Below the pieces are notes generated by a model that was not told the DNA's origin, searched no databases, and saw only the letters and a list, made by a program, of their open reading frames with translations. This document shows positions 44,001 through 50,932 of a DNA stretch of 52,279 nucleotides, piece after piece; the stretch's first letter is position 1; each line of letters begins with the position of its first letter. This DNA is from DATBHM01 sp036557505. GTDB taxonomy: Bacteria > Actinomycetota > UBA4738 > JACQTL01. Both the position numbers and the translations under genes were made by a program. The stretch covers positions 1-52,279 of the forward strand of contig DATBHM010000298.1 of NCBI GenBank assembly GCA_036557505.1. The letters are read 5' to 3'.

Positions 44001-45766
44001 AGACGAGCGCAGTGGTGAACGGCCTCACGAACGGAACGACCTATCGCTTCCGCGTGACCGCGACCAACGTGGCCGGGACCGGGTCGGCCTCTGGCCTGTC
44101 GAACGCGGTCATTCCGCGCACGGTTCCGGATGCCCCGATCAACGTGACCGCAGCCCCGGGCAACGGCAGCGCCACCGTGTCGTGGACTCCCCCGACCTCC
44201 ACCGGCGGGAGCGCCATCACCGGCTACAACGTCACCGGATCCCCCGGCGGGGCCACGAAGCACGTGGGAGCCAATGCCACCAGCACGAACATGACCGGCC
44301 TCACGAACGGCACGACGTACACGTTCACCGTGGTCGCGACGAACGCCGCGGGGAGCAGCGCTCCGTCGGCGCCGTCGAATCCCGTGACCCCCCGGACCGT
44401 GCCGGGAGCGCCGACGGGCGCGACGGCCGTTGTCGGCAACGCGAGCGCGACCATCAGCTGGACCACCCCGGTCTCGAACGGCGGGAGCCCGATCCTCAGC
44501 TACACCGTCACGTCGAACGTCGGCGGGTTCAGCACGACCGTCACTGGCACGGCCGCCACGATCACGGGGCTCGCCAACGGGACGACCTACCGGTTCCGGG
44601 TCGTGGCGACGAACGCCGCCGGCAACGGACCGGCCTCGGCGCTGTCCAACGCGGTGACCCCGCATTCGCCCCCCGGCGCGCCGACCAGCGTGGTCGCGAC
44701 CGGCGGCAACCGGATGGCGACCGTGACGTGGGCTGCGGCGCCGGCCAACGGCGGGGCCATCACCGGCTATCGGATCATCGCATCGCCGGGCGGTGCCACC
44801 ACCACCGTCGGCGGGAGCACCCTGAACGCGGTCGTGACCGGGCTCAACAACGGGACGACGTACACGTTCTCCGTGATCGCCACCAACGACCTCGGGGACG
44901 GGCCGGCCGGCGTCTCCAACGCGGTGACCCCCACGAGCACCATCACACCGATCGTGTTCGCATCCAACCGTTCCGGAAGCAGCGGCTCGGACATCTACCT
45001 CATGAACTCGGACGGCTCCGGGGTGGTGAGGGTGCTGAAACACGCCGGCGACGACACCGATCCCGCGCTGTCCCCGGACGGTACCCGCATCGTCTTCGTC
45101 GCCGGCGCCAACCAGACGAGCGAGATCATGGTCGTGAACATCGACGGCACCGGCCTCCAGCAGCTCACGACCAACACGACGCTCGGGTATACCGACCAGA
45201 ATCCCAACTGGTCCCCGGACGGCACCAAGATCGTGTTCGCATCGAACCAGGACGGCGGCGGCGACCTGGAGATCTACGTCATGAACGCTGACGGCTCCGC
45301 TCCGACGCCCCTCACGGACAACACGAGCAACGACTACCAGCCCGCATGGTCGTCGGGCGCCGCGCAGCGGATCGCCTTCTCCTCCAACCGGCTGACCGAC
45401 GCGGAGATCTGGGTGATGGACACCGACGGCCAGCACCAGGCCAGGGTGGCCACCATCGCAGGAGCGGACGTCACCCCGGCCTGGTCACCCGATGGGACGA
45501 AGATCGCCTTCTCGTCGTCGCCGCCGCAGCACAACACCGACATCTACGTGATGGACGCGGACGGGGCCGGGCTGGTCGACGTGACCCCGAACACGAACGG
45601 AACCGACACCGCCCCCGCCTGGTCGCCGGACGGCGCGAGGATCGCGTTCTCGTCCAACCGCTCGGGGTCGAGCGGCTACGACGTCTACACGACCAACGCC
45701 GACGGCACGGGGACGGCGACGAACCTGACGACGCGGGCCGGAACCGACGGCGCTCCCGACTGGTAG
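41057..45766 (+). CDS. Secreted giant: RCC1 propeller, Fn3, GH5-like domain, five Fn3, TolB-like propeller
   Basis: 1569 residues. Signal peptide LSRGLSALLTLGLIGGL (about 1-37). Residues ~42-396 hold seven RCC1 repeats (VKCWGFNTYGQLGDGTTT type), enough for one seven-bladed propeller. Fn3 at ~405-495 is followed by a GH5/cellulase-like domain (~496-831) with acid/base Glu649 (WQLVNEPE) and nucleophile Glu758 (LLVGELGI). Five Fn3 domains (~834-1293) each carry NGTTYTF or NGTTYRF. The C-terminal ~275 residues are PD40/TolB propeller repeats (WSPDGTKIVFASN). Likely an extracellular glycoside hydrolase or adhesin acting on a beta-mannan or glucan; substrate unknown. The RCC1 part has lower GC than the rest, suggesting a mosaic origin. 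Confidence 0.9.
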   Translation: MKTRTNPGRRLSRGLSALLTLGLIGGLFTSMTSIANAATATAVSAGGNHTCVLTSAGGVKCWGFNTYGQLGDGTTTDRHTPVDVEGLTAGVTAISAGQYFTCALTTGGGVKCWGLNIFGQLGDGTTTNRHTAVDVSGLSSGVVAISAGHYHACALMLGGAAKCWGFNYFGALGTGSTTRAGCNCEPTPVDATALPPGLLGIASGQDHTCAITGSGGAECWGFNPYGQLGDGSTMDRLTPVDVVGLGTGVAGIYPESYSTCAFTEAGAAKCWGHNDDGQIGGPHTDHLSPTDVPGLSGVAGIALAGGYGCALTLSASVKCWGSNGNFQLGDGTTTSRETAVDVVGLTSGITAISVARGGNHSCAVTTAGDVKCWGLNNSGQLGDGTTVDRSTPVDVDLGGGGGSTVPGAPTNVAAIAGDARASVSWAPPSEDGGSPISSYTVTALPGGRTQTVNGLSTSVDITGLTNGTSYTFTVVATNAVGDGPPGTSNPVTPAAFVSRSGKQLTLDGHSYRPIGLNIYNANSNGLCGPQMDGTTLDDSLTAIGAGKNTMRAWFFQQLATTNGARDWTAFDRTLAAARAHGDTVVATLVDQWGDCGAPSGYGYKDRSWYETGYTQPDPAGIVSYRDWVQEIVSRYKDDPTIMAWQLVNEPEVLPQLGADCSTVPESTAESVLSSFADDVSGLVKSIDPNHLVSLGTIGSGQCGTQGDDYQTVMSIPTLDLCEYHDYTPGALIPGDQFNGLQRRIDQCDTIDKPLLVGELGIRPTDVGGTPQARANVVSGKLCAQLTAGVAGDLLWSWNKDGSLLDNFDIGPGDPVLAELTPWSDPDHVCAPPGSPGQPAATAGNASATVNWNAPPSDGGSAVLSYTVTSSPGGISKTVDARTFAPGAPAGTTINGLTNGTTYTFTVVATNGAGDGPASAPSNAVVPHVINKPGAPRSVAATPGNGNATVTWLPPNSDGGSPVTSYTVTSDAGGFTVTVDGSQTSAVVNGLTNGTTYRFRVTATNVAGTGSASGLSNAVIPRTVPDAPINVTAAPGNGSATVSWTPPTSTGGSAITGYNVTGSPGGATKHVGANATSTNMTGLTNGTTYTFTVVATNAAGSSAPSAPSNPVTPRTVPGAPTGATAVVGNASATISWTTPVSNGGSPILSYTVTSNVGGFSTTVTGTAATITGLANGTTYRFRVVATNAAGNGPASALSNAVTPHSPPGAPTSVVATGGNRMATVTWAAAPANGGAITGYRIIASPGGATTTVGGSTLNAVVTGLNNGTTYTFSVIATNDLGDGPAGVSNAVTPTSTITPIVFASNRSGSSGSDIYLMNSDGSGVVRVLKHAGDDTDPALSPDGTRIVFVAGANQTSEIMVVNIDGTGLQQLTTNTTLGYTDQNPNWSPDGTKIVFASNQDGGGDLEIYVMNADGSAPTPLTDNTSNDYQPAWSSGAAQRIAFSSNRLTDAEIWVMDTDGQHQARVATIAGADVTPAWSPDGTKIAFSSSPPQHNTDIYVMDADGAGLVDVTPNTNGTDTAPAWSPDGARIAFSSNRSGSSGYDVYTTNADGTGTATNLTTRAGTDGAPDW
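41180..42245 (+). repeat. Seven tandem RCC1-encoding repeats
   Basis: Internal DNA repeats of about 150 bases, each coding C-A-L-T....KCWG-x-N-x-x-GQLGDGTT. They diverge in sequence but keep the CWG and GQLGDG cores, so they are old duplications. Confidence 0.7.
42270..44935 (+). repeat. Six Fn3-encoding units flanking the GH5-like domain
   Basis: Units at about 42270-42540, 43555-43840, 43846-44120, 44125-44397, 44398-44664 and 44668-44935. All share a near-identical DNA core coding GLTNGTTYTFTVVATN or a close variant. This similarity points to tandem duplication and could promote recombination or assembly errors. Confidence 0.75.
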
Positions 45767-45775
45767 CCGGCCGCG

Positions 45776-46660
45776 TCAACCGGTGGCGAGGTCGCGCTCC
45801 AGGAAGTCGTGCACGACGTCCACGTAGGCGTCGCGTTCCTCGACGAACGTCATGTGGCCGCTGTGCTCGAACACCCGGAGCTCGGCCCCGGGGATGCCGG
45901 CCGCCATGAACTCGGCGGCCTCCGGGGGGCAGGTCCGGTCAAGCCGGCCGGCCAGGACGAGGACCGGGTGACCGATCTCGCCCAGCCGGTCCTCGAGCTC
46001 GATCCCGCCGTAGCCGGATGCGGCGAACAGTTGCAGGATCCTCGGCGAATACACGGCGCCGGCCGTCCGTTCCTCGTACTCGGCGATGAGCGGCGATCGG
46101 GGGTCGCCGAAGTGCCACGGCATCTGCTCGTGCATGATCGACGCGAAGTCTTCCTGGGTCTGCACGCTCGACTCGCGTTCCCAGGACCGCTGGACCTGCT
46201 CCCGGAGGACCTCGGGTTCGAACGCCGCGAGCTTGGCTTCCAGGTCGGCCAGCCACCGGACGGACCCGACGCCCGACGACACGATCGACTGCGAGGCCTG
46301 GCCCGGGAAGTCGACCGCGTTCTCGAGCGTCACGAAGGCCCCGTACGAATGGCCGAGCACGGCATACCGCTCGAATCCCAGCGCCTTCGCCAGCAGGACC
46401 ACGTCGGCGGCGTGCTGCGGCAGGGTCCACGTCGAGTCGGGCGAGTCCATCGAGCGGCCGTTCCCGCGTTGGTCCACCAGCACCAGCCGGAACCGGTCCC
46501 CCAGCGGGTCGAGGTAGTCGCCGAACTCGTGATGGTCGTCGCCCGGGCCGCCGTGGAGCAGCACCAGCGGGTAGCCGTCCGGGGCGCCGCGTTCCACGAT
46601 CCACAGCTCGGTGTCCCCGATGCCGACGAACCGGCCCCGGTCGTCGTCGTGCACGGTCAC
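45776..46660 (-). CDS. Proline-iminopeptidase-type alpha/beta hydrolase
   Basis: 294 residues from GTG 46660, which overlaps the F420 reductase stop by four bases. The oxyanion region VLLHGGPGDDHHEFGDYL (HGGPG) is typical of the S33 peptidase/proline iminopeptidase family. LVLVDQRGNGRSMDSP and nucleophile elbow VLGHSYGAFVTLENA (G-x-S-x-G) follow. The acid is in VLVLAGRLDRTCPPE and the His in FEHSGHMTFVEE. Likely function: aminopeptidase or esterase. It is the third gene of a minus-strand operon with the reductase and a secreted metallopeptidase. Confidence 0.9.
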   Translation of the reverse strand: MTVHDDDRGRFVGIGDTELWIVERGAPDGYPLVLLHGGPGDDHHEFGDYLDPLGDRFRLVLVDQRGNGRSMDSPDSTWTLPQHAADVVLLAKALGFERYAVLGHSYGAFVTLENAVDFPGQASQSIVSSGVGSVRWLADLEAKLAAFEPEVLREQVQRSWERESSVQTQEDFASIMHEQMPWHFGDPRSPLIAEYEERTAGAVYSPRILQLFAASGYGGIELEDRLGEIGHPVLVLAGRLDRTCPPEAAEFMAAGIPGAELRVFEHSGHMTFVEERDAYVDVVHDFLERDLATG

Positions 46661-47364
46661 GCTCCCTTCGGGGCGGGGCGGCCCCACGACTCGCGGCCGG
46701 TCAGGCCGATGCCCGTGTCCTTCAGCTTGTACGTCCGGTTCAGCTGGACGAGGAGCGCCGTGAGGGGCTCGGTCACGCGGGCCATCGACAGGTCGCCGGC
46801 GTCCGCCCAGGCGAGGTCCGGGATGTCCTCCGCCAGCGAACCCACGGTGGCCTTGGCATCGGCGTCGGCCCCGCACAGCAGCACGACGCCCTCCATCGGC
46901 CGGTCGACGTCCTGCAACAGATCGCCGCTCACGGTCTGGAACCCCGAGACCAGCCGGGTCCGGCCCCGGCCCAGCAGCGCCTCGGCCTGCTCGGCCGCGC
47001 TCCCGTGCCAGGGCCGGACGACCTGCCAGGGCCGCCCCCCGACCGCGGTCGCCAGCGGTGACGTGCAGTCGCACACGATGCGCCCATCGGGGATGTGGTC
47101 CTTGAGTCCGCGGAAGGTGTCCGCCTGTCCTCCGTAGGGCACGGTCACGAACAGGACGTCGAGCTCCGGGATGGCGGCGAGCGTCTCGTTCGCCACGCCG
47201 TCGACCGGCGCGTCGGCACCGAGCCGTTCCCGCGCGCCGGCCGCCGCGCGCTGGCCCTTCTCCAGCGAACGGGAACCGATCGTGACGTGATGGCCCGACG
47301 TCGCCAGGCGGAGGGCCAGGCCGAACCCCTCGTCCCCGGTTCCTCCGACGATCCCGACCTCCAC
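46657..47364 (-). CDS. npdG: NADPH-dependent F420 reductase
   Basis: A 235-residue oxidoreductase that transfers hydride between NADPH and coenzyme F420. N-terminal Rossmann motif VGIVGGTGDEGFGLALRLA is followed by HHVTIGSRSLEKGQRAA, with the S-R-S that recognises the NADP 2'-phosphate. VLFVTVPYGGQADTF and the C-terminal NRTYKLKDTGIGLTGRE are family hallmarks. GTG 47364 overlaps the metallopeptidase stop by one base. Its presence indicates that this organism makes and uses F420, as expected for Actinomycetota. Confidence 0.9.
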   Translation of the reverse strand: MEVGIVGGTGDEGFGLALRLATSGHHVTIGSRSLEKGQRAAAGARERLGADAPVDGVANETLAAIPELDVLFVTVPYGGQADTFRGLKDHIPDGRIVCDCTSPLATAVGGRPWQVVRPWHGSAAEQAEALLGRGRTRLVSGFQTVSGDLLQDVDRPMEGVVLLCGADADAKATVGSLAEDIPDLAWADAGDLSMARVTEPLTALLVQLNRTYKLKDTGIGLTGRESWGRPAPKGA

Positions 47365-48803
47365 TACACGAGCCCGGTGATGTCGCGCGCCGTGAACTTC
47401 TGGATGCAGGTCTGCGCGGCCGACTCGCCGTACAGGGCCCGCGCCGCGTCGACCGTCCGCTGCGCCGCCTTCTTGAACGAGATCTTCGGCGTGAACGAGA
47501 ACTGCGACTCGAGGACGATCGTGTTGGTCTCGTCACGGCCGAGGGCGAGGTTGATGTCGTGCAGCGCGGCCGACCAGATCTCGCCGTTGAGGTGGACGTC
47601 CTTGCGCGGGCCGTAGTCCGCGTACGTGTGGTCGGTGTCGACCCGGCGCAGGCAGTGCGGCGTGCCGCTCGTGTACGACGTCGAGTCCCAGTCGGCGATG
47701 CACGCGAGCGGCGTCGTCGCCGTGTCGGGGGAGTCGGACTGGGACATGGTGAACGCCCAGTAGTCGCCGAAGCCCTCCCCGATCGACCCGGCCGAGTTGT
47801 TCTTGCCGAAGTTCGGGACCTGGTCGTCCTGGATGGCGTGGCCGTACTCGTGCCAGGTGACCTCCTCGTCCTCGGCATCGTCCACGCCGCCCCGACCCAG
47901 TGTGATCTTGTCGTCGTGCGGGCTGTAGAACGAGTTGTCGTACCAGACGCCGTCCGGCCGGAGGTCCTGGGGTTCGTTGTTCACGTCGGTGAACCCGAGC
48001 GACTGGATGTACGTCTCCGCGGTGGTGACGTCGTAGTACGCCATCGTCTGCTCGAACTCGCGGTGGTTCCGCGTGTAGACGAACCGTCCGTTCGGGGCGA
48101 ACGCCTGCGCGTTGGGGTTGAGGATGACCGTTGCGAAGTCGCCGTGCAGGTAGCCCGAGCCGTCCAGGTGTGTCAGCGGGACGATCCTGTAAGACGGATC
48201 GAGGTCCGGGATCTCCCGGTTGTTCTGGTCGGTGAGCGACTCGTCCTGCTGGTCCACCACCGGGTTCGGCGAGAACACCTGTCCGACCGGGCCGCCACCG
48301 AACAGGACGGCCGAACGGGCGGAGAGGACGCGGCCGGACGTCGCGTCCACCAGCGCCTCCCAGGACTGGCCCTTCGCGAGCGCGAAGACGTCCCACACCA
48401 GTCGGGCCCGGCCGCCCGGCTGCACCGCCAGCGTCGCCGAGCCGTCTGCGCGGGCCGGCGCCCCGGCATTCCTCGCCACCGCGGCGATCGCCGAGCCGAT
48501 GGCCCGAGTCTTGCTCACCACGGCCTTGCTCGCGACGCGCCCCCGGATGGCCGCCCGGCCGTCGTCGACCGTCACTGCACCGGTCTTCGCGGTCACGTGC
48601 CGGACGAGGTAGCCACCCAGCACTGGGTGGCCGTCCAGCATCTGCTGGTACCAGGTGTGCGTGCCCAGCAGCGAGTGCTTCACGACGATCAGCCGAAGTC
48701 CTCCGACCTGGCGATGGGCGGTCGCCGTGGCGGGGACCATCCCGGTGACGGACAACAGAAGGGCCGTCCCCAGCAGCAGAGCGAGCGATCGAACGGCGCG
48801 CAC
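47364..48803 (-). CDS. Secreted thermolysin/fungalysin-type metallopeptidase
   Basis: A 479-residue secreted peptidase. Signal peptide SLALLLGTALLLSVTGMVPA, an FTP-like propeptide (TWYQQMLDGHPVLGGYLVRH), then the catalytic domain with zinc site HEYGH (318-322), third-ligand Glu343 in EGFGDYWAFTMS, and NGRFVYTRNHREFEQTMAYY. Order and motifs fit the M4/M36 superfamily. The GTG 48803 start has AAAGGAG (48810-48816) upstream. It probably degrades extracellular protein; the operon partner at 45776 could then process resulting peptides (inference). Confidence 0.88.
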   Translation of the reverse strand: MRAVRSLALLLGTALLLSVTGMVPATATAHRQVGGLRLIVVKHSLLGTHTWYQQMLDGHPVLGGYLVRHVTAKTGAVTVDDGRAAIRGRVASKAVVSKTRAIGSAIAAVARNAGAPARADGSATLAVQPGGRARLVWDVFALAKGQSWEALVDATSGRVLSARSAVLFGGGPVGQVFSPNPVVDQQDESLTDQNNREIPDLDPSYRIVPLTHLDGSGYLHGDFATVILNPNAQAFAPNGRFVYTRNHREFEQTMAYYDVTTAETYIQSLGFTDVNNEPQDLRPDGVWYDNSFYSPHDDKITLGRGGVDDAEDEEVTWHEYGHAIQDDQVPNFGKNNSAGSIGEGFGDYWAFTMSQSDSPDTATTPLACIADWDSTSYTSGTPHCLRRVDTDHTYADYGPRKDVHLNGEIWSAALHDINLALGRDETNTIVLESQFSFTPKISFKKAAQRTVDAARALYGESAAQTCIQKFTARDITGLV

Positions 48804-48909
48804 GGGTTACTCCTTTCGGTCCATCGGACGCTTCAGGAACCGGAATCGACGAGGGTATACGAACTCACGGGCGGCCGGGGTCGGGCCCGGTCGTGGTCAA
48901 CTCTGCGGC

Positions 48910-49074
48910 GTGATCGCGGCCGACCTCGTCACCGACCTCACCGAGATCGCGGTCGGGGTGGTCTGCCTGGTGACGACGCCGTTCGCCTGGCGGCGGGCGC
49001 GGTGGCTGGGCGTCCTCCTCGCCGTGGCGGGTCTCGCGGCCGTCGTCCACGCAGTGGTGTCGATCGCGGGCTGA
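48910..49074 (+). CDS. Possible 54-residue membrane protein
   Basis: An open frame from GTG 48910 with two hydrophobic segments: TEIAVGVVCLVTTPFAW and LGVLLAVAGLAAVVHAVV, with R-R-A-R between. The composition is like a real two-helix protein but there is no Shine-Dalgarno and no family is recognised. It could be a chance frame in GC-rich DNA. A GC palindrome follows the stop. Confidence 0.35.
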   Translation: MIAADLVTDLTEIAVGVVCLVTTPFAWRRARWLGVLLAVAGLAAVVHAVVSIAG

Positions 49075-49080
49075 ATCTCG

Positions 49081-49092
49081 GGCGCCGGCGCC
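49081..49092. repeat. 12-bp perfect palindrome
   Basis: GGCGCCGGCGCC lies between two convergent genes and could be a bidirectional terminator hairpin lacking T-tracts. Equally it could be chance. Confidence 0.25.
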
Positions 49093-49095
49093 GGG

Positions 49096-49353
49096 TCAGC
49101 CGCCGCCGCCGACCTCGTCGTACTCCTCGTCCTCGACCGGCGTCGCCATGTGGCCGCGCTCGTCCTCGATCTGGCCGTGGAGGTCGTCCGCCCATTCCTT
49201 GATCGACGGCCACATCCGCCAGAAGTTCTCCTTGGTGGTCTCCCCGAAGCTGCGTTCGGCCTCGTCCGGAGACAGCTTGCGGGCCGTGTGGTCCAGCACG
49301 AACACGGCGGTGGTGAACCCGTACTCGAGCTGCTCGTCGCCTTCGTCGGCCAT
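49096..49353 (-). CDS. Small acidic hypothetical protein
   Basis: 85 residues from ATG 49353, rich in Asp/Glu. It has EYGFTTAVFVLDHTARKLSP and a helix with SFGETTKENFWRMWPSIKEW. I do not recognise the family and there is no membrane segment. GGGAGG (49361-49366, minus strand) is seven bases upstream, so it is likely real. It follows the methyltransferase stop by 13 bases and is probably co-transcribed with it. Confidence 0.65.
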   Translation of the reverse strand: MADEGDEQLEYGFTTAVFVLDHTARKLSPDEAERSFGETTKENFWRMWPSIKEWADDLHGQIEDERGHMATPVEDEEYDEVGGGG

Positions 49354-49366
49354 GCCCGAACCTCCC

Positions 49367-50134
49367 TCACTCGCGTTCCAGCACCACCAGCGTGTCGCGT
49401 GCCCGACGAACGATAGGCCGTTCGGGGTCGGGGAGCGATCGGAGCCACTCGATCGTCGGGACGACGTGCCGGTTCCAGCGCTCGTCGTCGACGTCCCACA
49501 GGTAGGACTGGGATCGCGACTCAAGGGCGGCGGCGACGTCCGCGGGCGAACGTTCGAACTGCCACGCGTGCTCGACCATCGCCCGCACGCGAAACCCGGC
49601 GTCCGGAGCGAGCTCGGCCACGCGCTGCGCCGAGTCGTCCCGCCGCCGGTCGGGGTCGAGGGCGCGCTCGACGGCCTGGGTCCGGCGGCCGATCTCGTCG
49701 TCGGGCGTCTGACCGCCGCCCGGCATCACGACGTACCTCCCGCCCGGCCGGAGCACACGAGCGACCTCGCGCAGCACGGCCGTGGCGTCGCCCACGACGT
49801 GCAGGACCCACACCGACAGGGCCTGGTCCACCGACGCGTCCCGAACCGGCAGCCGGCGGGCGTCGCCCCTCGCCACCCGGTTGCCGAGCCGCTCCCGGGC
49901 CTTGGCGAGCATCGCCGCCGACAGGTCGACGCCCACGAACCGGAACCCCCGTCGCACCAGCGCCGCCGCCAGGATGCCGGTCCCGACCCCGACGTCGAGC
50001 GTCACCACCGCGGTGTCGAGATGCGGCGCGATCGCCACCGCGAACCGTTCCGCGCGGGGCTTTCCGCCGCGGGTGGTGTCGTAGGTGTCGGCGACGCGAT
50101 CGAACACCACGCTCGGACGAGGCTTGCCGGCCAT
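49367..50134 (-). CDS. Class I SAM-dependent methyltransferase
   Basis: 255 residues from ATG 50134. SAM motif I is VVTLDVGVGTGILAAALVRR, the strand-2 acid is FVGVDLSAAMLAKARERLG, motif II VDQALSVWVLHVVGDATAVL and motif III VARVLRPGGRYVVMPGG. The N-terminal FDRVADTYDTTRGGKPRAER is typical of UbiE-like or ArsM-like small-molecule methyltransferases. The substrate is unknown. It is a separate gene from the methyltransferase at 10977 and not closely similar to it. A leaderless -10 box lies eight bases upstream. Confidence 0.88.
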   Translation of the reverse strand: MAGKPRPSVVFDRVADTYDTTRGGKPRAERFAVAIAPHLDTAVVTLDVGVGTGILAAALVRRGFRFVGVDLSAAMLAKARERLGNRVARGDARRLPVRDASVDQALSVWVLHVVGDATAVLREVARVLRPGGRYVVMPGGGQTPDDEIGRRTQAVERALDPDRRRDDSAQRVAELAPDAGFRVRAMVEHAWQFERSPADVAAALESRSQSYLWDVDDERWNRHVVPTIEWLRSLPDPERPIVRRARDTLVVLERE

Positions 50135-50142
50135 CACCGGCG

Positions 50143-50148
50143 AGCCTA
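50143..50148 (-). promoter_or_regulatory. Leaderless-type -10 box for methyltransferase
   Basis: On the minus strand TAGGCT ends 8 bases before ATG 50134, with no Shine-Dalgarno between. Confidence 0.45.
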
Positions 50149-50192
50149 CCGTGCCGCTGGAACATGGCTCACGCCTGCGTCGTCGAAGCGCC

Positions 50193-50914
50193 ATGACCCC
50201 CGGATCGACCATCCGGTGGGCGGCGCCCGCGCTCGCGGTCCTCGTCGCGTGCGGGCACACGTCGCAGGCGGACCCCGGCACCGGCTCGCAGCCCGGAACG
50301 AGCCCACCGACCGCGGCCGGCGTCGCGGGAGCGGCCTGTGTCACGGCCGTCGAGTTCCGGGGACAGGAGTACGACGGCATCCCGGTCGCGATCGCGCCGG
50401 AATACGGACCCGACCTCGACGACGGGCTGTTCCCGCCCTGCAACGACACCGGTGGGACGCCGGGCTCGGCCCAGCGAGCCCCGCTCGCAGCGCTGACGGA
50501 AGTGTCCCCCGACCAGGCCGTCCTCGTGCGCGGGTGGGACGACGTGGTGATGGTCCGTCACGGACTCGACCCGATGCCGCCGGACGTGCAGCGGCTGGTC
50601 ACGGCGCCCGCGTGCCGTACCGCCGACGCACCGCTCCGGCTGGCGGGACCGTGGCTCGGGATCATCGGGGCCGACGGCAGGCCGAACTCGACCTCGTGCC
50701 GCCGTACGACGTCGACCTCCGGGTCCGGAGCGCCTCGTCCGACCGGTATCTGCGTGCGAAGCTGACCCTGCAAGTACCGGCCACGCTCGGCCGGCCGATC
50801 ACCCACGAGGACATCCGGCTGGCGCTGTGGAAGCCGGGAACCCTCTCGGCCCGGGTCCACTGCGACGACGGAGCGTTCGTGGCGGACGAGGTCTCGACCA
50901 CGCCGGACGCTTGA
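50193..50914 (+). pseudogene. Frameshifted lipoprotein gene (DUF6281-like)
   Basis: Reading starts at ATG 50193 with a lipoprotein signal (WAAPALAVLVACGH, Cys in LVAC). It runs through AACVTAVEFRGQEYDGIP and LFPPCNDTGGTPGSAQR to GPWLGIIGADG near 50680. The next frame then continues seamlessly as AELDLVPPYDVDLRVRSASS and ALWKPGTLSARVHCDDGAF to the stop at 50914. One missing base around 50681-50684 (GGCAGGCCG) explains it. The product resembles DUF6281-like small secreted proteins of actinobacteria. Real pseudogene or sequencing error cannot be told apart here. Confidence 0.75.
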
Positions 50915-50932
50915 TCCGCGCCCGAGTACCGT

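Noticed and set aside
42270..44935. Tandem repeats as a possible CRISPR or VNTR
   Set aside because: The repeats are about 270 bases, in frame, and encode Fn3 domains; there are no short direct repeats with uniform spacers.
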